A DNA stretch of 64,000 bases from contig NZ_CP053084.1 of the NCBI RefSeq assembly GCF_013004065.1, positions 1,302,001-1,366,000 of the forward strand, in the 5' to 3' direction. The position numbers were made by a program, and so were the translations under genes. This stretch comes from Limnobacter sp. SAORIC-580 (GTDB taxonomy: Bacteria > Pseudomonadota > Gammaproteobacteria > Burkholderiales > Burkholderiaceae_B). The notes under the pieces were generated by a model. The model was given only the letters and a program-made list of their open reading frames with translations. It did not search any database and was not told where the DNA came from. This document shows, piece after piece, positions 58,982 through 64,000 of the stretch (position 1 is its first letter; each line of letters opens with the position of its first letter).

Positions 58982-59449
58982 TTAATGTTGTTCCCAAGGC
59001 AGCCCGTGAAAACGCCAGCCATTGATGCTTGAGCGCTGGTGAAAGTCATTCTTGTCACCTTCAAATCCTTCCAGCACATTGATTGCATACTCAAAACCGT
59101 GCTTGGCCGCCAAAGTGGCCGCGTGGTGCGATCTGGCCCCGCTTCGGCAGATGAAAAGCACTGGTTGGTGTTTTTCAACCCGTGCCTCAATTTGGGCAAT
59201 GAAATCGGCATTGCGTATTCCGTCGGGATAATTGTTCCACTCGACGTGGAACGACCGGTCTTCAGAAAAACTCACTTGTCCGACCCAGTCCAGCTCGGCA
59301 TCGGTTCGCACATCGATCAACACAGCGTTTTCATCGGTATTCAGCAACTCCCAAGCCTCTTTTGGGGTTAGCGCGCCCAAATAGCCCAGCCCTTTTTCGG
59401 AGGCATATTGTTTGGCCAGTTCGATTAACTGTTCTGAAGTGGATGTCAT
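58982..59449 (-). CDS. Single-domain rhodanese-like sulfurtransferase
   Basis: 155 residues from ATG at 59449. One rhodanese domain: TPKEAWELLNTDENAVLIDV, AELDWVGQV, and the active-site loop FICRSGARSHHAA with the catalytic Cys. The C-terminal GFEGDKNDFHQRSSINGWRF is typical of this bacterial group. No Shine-Dalgarno is visible. It shares a 335 bp upstream region with glnA; a 14 bp palindrome TGTATTGTAATACA at 59482-59495 lies 33 nt before its start. Confidence 0.88.
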   Translation of the reverse strand: MTSTSEQLIELAKQYASEKGLGYLGALTPKEAWELLNTDENAVLIDVRTDAELDWVGQVSFSEDRSFHVEWNNYPDGIRNADFIAQIEARVEKHQPVLFICRSGARSHHAATLAAKHGFEYAINVLEGFEGDKNDFHQRSSINGWRFHGLPWEQH

Positions 59450-59526
59450 GAACGTGGAGATGCAAATGATTGATTGATGAGTGTATTGTAATACAAGCAT
59501 TCGATCGATTAGGCTAAATACTAATT

Positions 59527-59563
59527 TGCACCACTGTGGTGCATGTTGCACAAATATGGTGCA
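59527..59563 (+). promoter_or_regulatory. Two NtrC binding sites upstream of glnA
   Basis: TGCACCACTGTGGTGCA (59527-59543) matches the NtrC consensus TGCAC(C/T)-N5-GGTGCA perfectly, and TGCACAAATATGGTGCA (59547-59563) differs by one base. Their centres are 20 bp apart, about two helical turns, the usual arrangement of a glnA enhancer. They lie about 65-100 bp before the sigma-54 promoter. Confidence 0.92.
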
Positions 59564-59624
59564 AAAGTTGGAAAGGTGATTCAAAGGAAGTCGCCTGAAA
59601 CCTTGATTTGGGGTTACTCACTTC

Positions 59625-59642
59625 TTGGTATGGTCTTTGCTT
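59625..59642 (+). promoter_or_regulatory. glnA: Sigma-54 promoter of glnA
   Basis: TTGGTATGGTCTTTGCTT: the -24 GG (59627-59628) and -12 GC (59639-59640) are 10 bases apart, as sigma-54 requires. Transcription would start near 59652, leaving about 130 nt of leader. With the NtrC sites this accounts for nitrogen control of glnA. Confidence 0.88.
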
Positions 59643-59784
59643 TATCCCTCCACGTTGAAGATTGAATTCGCGCTGAGCGTCATATATAGCGGCATCGAAC
59701 GTGCTATTGTTTCGCTTAAATCAAAGAGTTCAACTCCGAATTTTTTTAGACCACTATTCCACCTCACGTACCAGGAGATTTTCA

Positions 59785-61197
59785 ATGGCGACCGCCCAAG
59801 ATGTAATGAAGATGGTTGCGGAAAATGAAGTGAAGTTTATTGACTTCCGCTTCACCGACACCAAAGGCAAAGAACAGCACGTGTCTGTGCCAGTTAAGAT
59901 GTTTGACGACGACAAGTTCGAGTCTGGCCACGCATTTGATGGCTCTTCCATCGCCGGCTGGAAAGGCATTGAAGCCTCTGACATGTTGTTGATGCCCGAT
60001 CCTGATACAGCTCGCATGGATCCTTTCCGTGAAGAGCCCACCCTGATTTTGACTTGCGACGTAATCGAGCCAACTGACGGCAAGGGTTACGACCGCGACC
60101 CACGTTCCATTGCACGTCGCGCTGAAGCCTATTTGAAGTCCTCTGGCCTGGGCGACACCGCCTACTTCGGTCCAGAACCCGAATTTTTCATTTTCGACAG
60201 CATCACCTGGGGTGATGAAATGTCGGGCTGTTTCTTCAAGATCAAGTCTGAAGAAGCTTCATGGTCTACCGGTATTGACTACGAACACGGCAACCTGGGC
60301 CACCGTCCCACTGTGAAAGGTGGCTACTTCCCCGTGTCCCCAACCGACTCTTTCCAGGACATTCGTTCTGAAATGTGTCTGTTGCTGGAACAGCAGGGCG
60401 TACCCGTTGAAGTGCACCACCACGAAGTGGCTGGCGCTGGTCAAAACGAAATCGGTACCATGTTCTCTACGCTGACCAAGCGTGCTGACTGGACACAAAT
60501 TCTGAAGTACACCGTGTGGAACGTGGCTGCCAGCTATGGCAAAACAGCCACTTTCATGCCCAAGCCAATGTGGGGCGACAACGGTTCAGGCATGCACGTT
60601 CACCAATCAGTCTGGAAAGACGGCGTGAACCTGTTTGCTGGCAACGGCTACGCAGGCCTGTCTGATTTCGCCCTGTACTACATCGGCGGTATCATCAAGC
60701 ACGCTCGTGCCTTGAACGCGATCACCAACCCATCCACCAACTCCTACAAGCGTTTGGTGCCTGGTTACGAAGCACCGGTGAAGTTGGCTTATTCCGCCAA
60801 GAACCGCTCCGCGTCCATCCGCATTCCACACGTGGCCAATCCAAAAGGCCGCCGCATTGAAGCGCGCTTCCCCGATCCCATGGCCAACCCTTACCTGGCA
60901 TTCTCTGCCTTGTTGATGGCTGGTCTGGACGGTGTTCAAAACAAGATCCACCCAGGTGAAGCAGCAACCAAGAACCTGTATGACTTGCCTCCAGAAGAGG
61001 ACGCATTGGTGCCAACCGTGTGCCACAGCCTGGAACAGGCTTTGGAAGCTCTGCAAGCTGACAACGAGTTCTTGACTCGTGGTGGCGTGTTCAGCAAGGA
61101 AATGATTGATGCTTACATCGAACTGAAGATGGAAGAAGTTCAGCGCATGCGCATGACTCCACACCCCATCGAATACGACATGTACTACGGCCTGTAA
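59785..61197 (+). CDS. glnA: Glutamine synthetase type I
   Basis: 470 residues from ATG at 59785, with AGGAGA upstream. Central enzyme of ammonia assimilation, a dodecamer. Signatures: [60 protein letters not shown] and [11 protein letters not shown]. The adenylylation Tyr lies in NLYDLPPEE, so the enzyme is the GlnE-regulated beta form. The codons follow a restricted, highly expressed pattern. Transcribed from the sigma-54 promoter described above and followed by a terminator. Confidence 0.98.
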   Translation: MATAQDVMKMVAENEVKFIDFRFTDTKGKEQHVSVPVKMFDDDKFESGHAFDGSSIAGWKGIEASDMLLMPDPDTARMDPFREEPTLILTCDVIEPTDGKGYDRDPRSIARRAEAYLKSSGLGDTAYFGPEPEFFIFDSITWGDEMSGCFFKIKSEEASWSTGIDYEHGNLGHRPTVKGGYFPVSPTDSFQDIRSEMCLLLEQQGVPVEVHHHEVAGAGQNEIGTMFSTLTKRADWTQILKYTVWNVAASYGKTATFMPKPMWGDNGSGMHVHQSVWKDGVNLFAGNGYAGLSDFALYYIGGIIKHARALNAITNPSTNSYKRLVPGYEAPVKLAYSAKNRSASIRIPHVANPKGRRIEARFPDPMANPYLAFSALLMAGLDGVQNKIHPGEAATKNLYDLPPEEDALVPTVCHSLEQALEALQADNEFLTRGGVFSKEMIDAYIELKMEEVQRMRMTPHPIEYDMYYGL

Positions 61198-61229
61198 TTC
61201 AGACTGTACGCATTAATCGAATGTGAAAG

Positions 61230-61264
61230 TGGCCCTGTACTGATCAAGTGCAGGGCCATTTTTT
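61230..61264 (+). terminator. Intrinsic terminator after glnA
   Basis: TGGCCCTGTACT/AGTGCAGGGCCA (12 bp, one wobble pair), GATCA loop, then ATTTTTT-like tail. It separates glnA from the DUF4124-ntrBC genes, which would need partial read-through or their own promoter in the following 120 bp. Confidence 0.92.
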
Positions 61265-61386
61265 ATTTTCGGTTGTTTGTAAAGAACCTACCCCGTCTGG
61301 TATCAGCACTCGCCTTCAATGGGGAGGGGCTACTGCAGGGGATCAAGTATCATGAAAGTCGTCCGGAATTTTGTAGAGATGGAATC

Positions 61387-61914
61387 ATGGTGAAGTCAAG
61401 CGTAATTCAATATTCACTGATCGTCCTGGTGTTGGGGCTTGCTGCCGCACCCAAGGTACAAGCCTTGGGAACCGAGATGTTTGTGTGCACAGGTACAGAC
61501 GGTGTTCGAACCTATCAAAATTCCGACGGTGGCGACGGCTGCGTGCCTTTGAATCTGAATCCTATTACCGTGGTGCCGGCCCCGCGTTCAGCCTCGAAAA
61601 GTGGTGGAATTTCCGAGCCTGCTTCGGGGGGGAGTTCAGGTCGACGTGCCACGGCGGCTTATGACAATCGCTCAGCCGCTGACTTCAACGCGAAGGACGA
61701 TCGCATGAAAATTCTGCAGGAAGAATTGCGCATTGAAGAAAGCAAGTTGAAGTCTTTGCAAGACGAATACAAAAATGGGCAGCCTGATCGTTTGGGCAAT
61801 GAAAAAAATTATCAAAAATATCTGGACCGGGTTTCGCGCCTAGAGCAGGAAATCATGGTGACCAATGACAATATTGAAATACTTAAAACTGAATTGATTC
61901 GGTTGTCAAAATAG
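61387..61914 (+). CDS. DUF4124-like exported protein with coiled coil
   Basis: 175 residues from ATG at 61387. A signal peptide (SLIVLVLGLAAAPKVQA) precedes a short DUF4124-like segment (MFVCTGTDGVRTYQNSDGG) with two Cys, then a Ser/Gly-rich linker and a C-terminal coiled coil (KILQEELRIEESKLKSLQDE, RVSRLEQEIMV). Function unknown. A gene of this type between glnA and glnL is a recurring arrangement in betaproteobacteria, which suggests a link to nitrogen control, but nothing in the sequence shows how. Confidence 0.82.
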   Translation: MVKSSVIQYSLIVLVLGLAAAPKVQALGTEMFVCTGTDGVRTYQNSDGGDGCVPLNLNPITVVPAPRSASKSGGISEPASGGSSGRRATAAYDNRSAADFNAKDDRMKILQEELRIEESKLKSLQDEYKNGQPDRLGNEKNYQKYLDRVSRLEQEIMVTNDNIEILKTELIRLSK

Positions 61915-61950
61915 TGTTTTTGAAACCGGCCGCATCGCCATGAGGATGAA

Positions 61951-63027
61951 GTGAAAAAAGAACGGTTTCAAGGTCTGGAGTTGTTGGCCACTGCGGTGGT
62001 GGTAAGTAATCCAGAGGGTGTAGTGCTATACGCCAACTTGTCTGCAGAAACATTGCTGGAAGTATCCAGGCGCAGCCTGGATGGGCAGGCACTGGCAGCC
62101 TTGTTCGTTGAGGCCAGTGCATTTCGGGAGTTTCTCAACAAATCCCACGCCGATCCCTTCGGCGTGAAGCGGCAGGTATTCGAGTTGATTCGACCCAGCG
62201 GCACTTCTGAGCATGTTCACGTTACGCTGTCTTGTCCCGATGGTGCCAACGGAGTAACCATCATTGAACTGCGTGAAATTGAGCAGCAGTTGAAAGTAGA
62301 CCGTGAGGCCCGGATGATGGACCAGTCTCTGGCCAACAAAGAACTGATCCGCAATTTGGCGCATGAAATCAAAAATCCTCTGGGAGGTATTCGTGGCGCA
62401 GCCCAGTTGCTTGAAATTGAACTGCCTTCGCCTGAACTGAAAGAATACACACAGGTGGTGATCAAGGAGTCGGATCGTCTGCAAACCTTGGTTGATCGCC
62501 TGCTTGCTCCGCACCGTAAACCCCACATTGTGTCCATGATGAATATTCATGAAGTGTGCGAGCGTGTGCGTTCGGTGATTTTGGCTGAGCACCCCAAGGG
62601 CTTGAAATTCATTCGAGACTACGACATTTCGATCCCCGAGTTCTTGGGCGATCTGGAGCAGCTCATTCAGGCAATCCTGAATATAGTGCGCAATGCTGCA
62701 CAAGCTTTGGCACCTCAAATCGCCGAAGGCACTGCGCAAATAACGCTATGCACCAGAGTAGTGCGTAGGGTAACCTTAAACCGCAAGCAACACAGGCTGG
62801 CATTAGACTTGCAAGTGATCGACAACGGACCCGGCATACCTGCTGAGATCATGGAAAGAATTTTTTTCCCGCTGGTTTCTGGGCGTGAGGGCGGCAGTGG
62901 TTTGGGCTTAACGCTGGCCCAAACTTTCGTGCAACAACACGAAGGCATTATTGAATGCAGCTCCACACCGGGAAGAACACTTTTCAAAGTCACATTGCCG
63001 CTGCAGTTTGATCACGCTACCAGCTGA
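61951..63027 (+). CDS. glnL: Nitrogen regulation sensor kinase NtrB (GlnL)
   Basis: 358 residues from GTG at 61951, with GAGGATGA upstream. Cytoplasmic: a PAS domain (ATAVVVSNPEGVVLYANLSA), then the phospho-acceptor His138 in NLAHEIKNPLGGIRGAAQLL, the N box IVRNAAQAL and the ATP lid GGSGLGLTLAQTF. PII binding controls its kinase/phosphatase balance in this family. It phosphorylates NtrC, encoded 23 nt downstream. Confidence 0.95.
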   Translation: MKKERFQGLELLATAVVVSNPEGVVLYANLSAETLLEVSRRSLDGQALAALFVEASAFREFLNKSHADPFGVKRQVFELIRPSGTSEHVHVTLSCPDGANGVTIIELREIEQQLKVDREARMMDQSLANKELIRNLAHEIKNPLGGIRGAAQLLEIELPSPELKEYTQVVIKESDRLQTLVDRLLAPHRKPHIVSMMNIHEVCERVRSVILAEHPKGLKFIRDYDISIPEFLGDLEQLIQAILNIVRNAAQALAPQIAEGTAQITLCTRVVRRVTLNRKQHRLALDLQVIDNGPGIPAEIMERIFFPLVSGREGGSGLGLTLAQTFVQQHEGIIECSSTPGRTLFKVTLPLQFDHATS

Positions 63028-63050
63028 GCGGTTTTAAGGAACCACAATTA

Positions 63051-64000
63051 ATGCGTCCAATTTGGGTTGTTGATGATGACCACTCCATTCGTTGGGTCTT
63101 GCAAAAAGCAATTTCCCGCGAAGGTATTCCTTGCGAAATTTTTTCTTCAGCCGCCGAAGTATTAGAACGACTTGAAACCGAAGTACCCCAAGTACTGGTC
63201 TCGGACATACGCATGCCGGGGCAAAGCGGACTCACGTTGTTGTCCAAGGTGCGAGAGCTTCAGCCCGATTTGCCCGTCATTATCATGACGGCTTACTCCG
63301 ACCTCGACAGCGCGGTGTCTGCCTTCCAGGGGGGCGCGTTCGAGTACCTGCCCAAACCCTTCGACATTGAGAAAGCGGTTGAGTTGATTTTGCGCGCAGT
63401 GCGTGAATCTCAAACCGAAGAGTTTGTTGAAGAAGCCGATTCCAGTGCGCCAGAAATTCTGGGTCAAGCGCCTGCCATGCAGGAAGTTTTTCGCGCGATT
63501 GGCCGGTTGTCCCAGTCCAATGTCACGGTACTGATCACCGGCGAGAGCGGGGCCGGCAAAGAGCTAGTCGCCCGTGCCCTGCACCGCCATAGCCCGCGCG
63601 CTTCAAAACCTTTTATCGCACTGAATACGGCAGCCATTCCCAAAGACCTGCTTGAATCCGAGTTGTTTGGCCACGAGCGCGGTTCTTTCACAGGTGCGCA
63701 AGCTCAACGACAAGGCCGGTTTGAGCAGGCCGAGGGTGGAACCCTGTTTCTCGATGAAATTGGTGACATGCCTGCCGAATTGCAAACCCGCCTGTTGAGG
63801 GTTTTGTCGGACGGGCATTTTTACCGTGTTGGCGGGCAACAGCCCATCAAGGCCAATGTGCGGGTAATCGCAGCCACGCACCAAAATCTGGATGAACGCG
63901 TCAAGCTTGGCATGTTCAGGGAAGACCTGTACCACCGTTTGAACGTGATTCGTCTTCGCTTGCCACCACTGCGGGAACGTCAGGAAGACATTCCCATTCT
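63051..64000 (+). CDS. glnG: Nitrogen regulation response regulator NtrC (GlnG), N-terminal part
   Basis: Partial gene, open at the right edge; about 316 codons from ATG at 63051, with AAGGA upstream. Receiver domain with [12 protein letters not shown] and the phospho-acceptor Asp52 ([11 protein letters not shown]). The AAA+ domain shows [20 protein letters not shown] and [11 protein letters not shown]. The sigma-54 contact loop reads GSFTGA rather than GAFTGA. The C-terminal Fis domain lies beyond the window. It is the expected activator of the glnA promoter and should bind the two sites at 59527-59563. Confidence 0.95.
   Translation, partial: MRPIWVVDDDHSIRWVLQKAISREGIPCEIFSSAAEVLERLETEVPQVLVSDIRMPGQSGLTLLSKVRELQPDLPVIIMTAYSDLDSAVSAFQGGAFEYLPKPFDIEKAVELILRAVRESQTEEFVEEADSSAPEILGQAPAMQEVFRAIGRLSQSNVTVLITGESGAGKELVARALHRHSPRASKPFIALNTAAIPKDLLESELFGHERGSFTGAQAQRQGRFEQAEGGTLFLDEIGDMPAELQTRLLRVLSDGHFYRVGGQQPIKANVRVIAATHQNLDERVKLGMFREDLYHRLNVIRLRLPPLRERQEDIPI

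Noticed and set aside
1..64000. tRNA, rRNA, CRISPR array, insertion sequence or prophage
   Set aside because: Intergenic spaces are short and none has a cloverleaf pattern, spaced direct repeats, transposase or phage structural gene. The only mobile element I can support is the DnaB intein.

Overview
The window looks like a chromosome segment of a betaproteobacterium in the order Burkholderiales. Three things point there: the moderate GC content, the gene orders (rpsF-priB-rpsR-rplI-dnaB, alaA-hom-thrC, glnA-DUF4124-glnL-glnG), and the PriB, phasin and TAXI-TRAP families present. A Limnobacter-like genus is my best guess; that is inference from memory, not a search. I see no rRNA, tRNA, CRISPR array, insertion sequence or prophage.

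Layout. 1-10.3 kb: the end of slyD, then a minus-strand suhB-mutS-phosphoesterase group, trmJ and cysE on the plus strand, and minus-strand lpxH, a cyclophilin, an L,D-transpeptidase and a TPR protein. 10.4-17.1 kb: a plus-strand housekeeping run (cysS, AlkA-type glycosylase, accA, tilS, DnaQ-like exonuclease, SF1 helicase-like protein). 17-25 kb: a FadD6-type acyl-CoA synthetase, a lipoprotein lipase, membrane proteins including a 41-residue one, a phasin, and a TAXI-TRAP importer. 25.4-27.4 kb: prfC and an ArsR regulator. 27.5-39.9 kb: a lipid and fatty-alcohol neighbourhood with an acyl-CoA-binding protein, TetR regulator, patatin, second phasin, two-domain fatty acyl-CoA reductase, a LaoABC-like long-chain alcohol oxidation operon with a membrane hydrolase, an FFLEELY-type protein and FadD. 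40-44.2 kb: the ribosomal protein S6 operon and dnaB, which carries an intein. 44.2-45.2 kb: a more AT-rich two-gene insertion (Tlde1/DUF2778-type enzyme plus small membrane protein). 45.3-48.4 kb: PIN-PhoH, bcp, a small transporter and a Mth938-like protein. 48.5-52.5 kb: alaA-hom-thrC. 52.6-59 kb: a sigma-54 two-component system running into molybdenum cofactor genes and fluC. 59.5-64 kb: the glnA-ntrBC nitrogen-control locus, with two NtrC sites and a sigma-54 promoter visible; glnG runs off the end.

How the genes fit together. The middle third can activate fatty acids (two synthetases), carry acyl-CoA (ACBP), release fatty acids (lipase, patatin, hydrolase), reduce acyl-CoA to alcohol (reductase), oxidise alcohols back to acids (Lao-like GMC oxidase plus aldehyde dehydrogenase) and coat storage granules (two phasins).

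The most notable element is the DnaB intein (42404-43456). It starts with Ala, interrupts the P-loop between Lys and Thr, and carries the Trp-Cys-Thr signature of class 3 inteins together with a two-motif LAGLIDADG endonuclease. The best candidate for an undescribed system is the Tlde1-like/membrane-protein pair at 44292-45165, which looks like an orphan toxin-immunity module.
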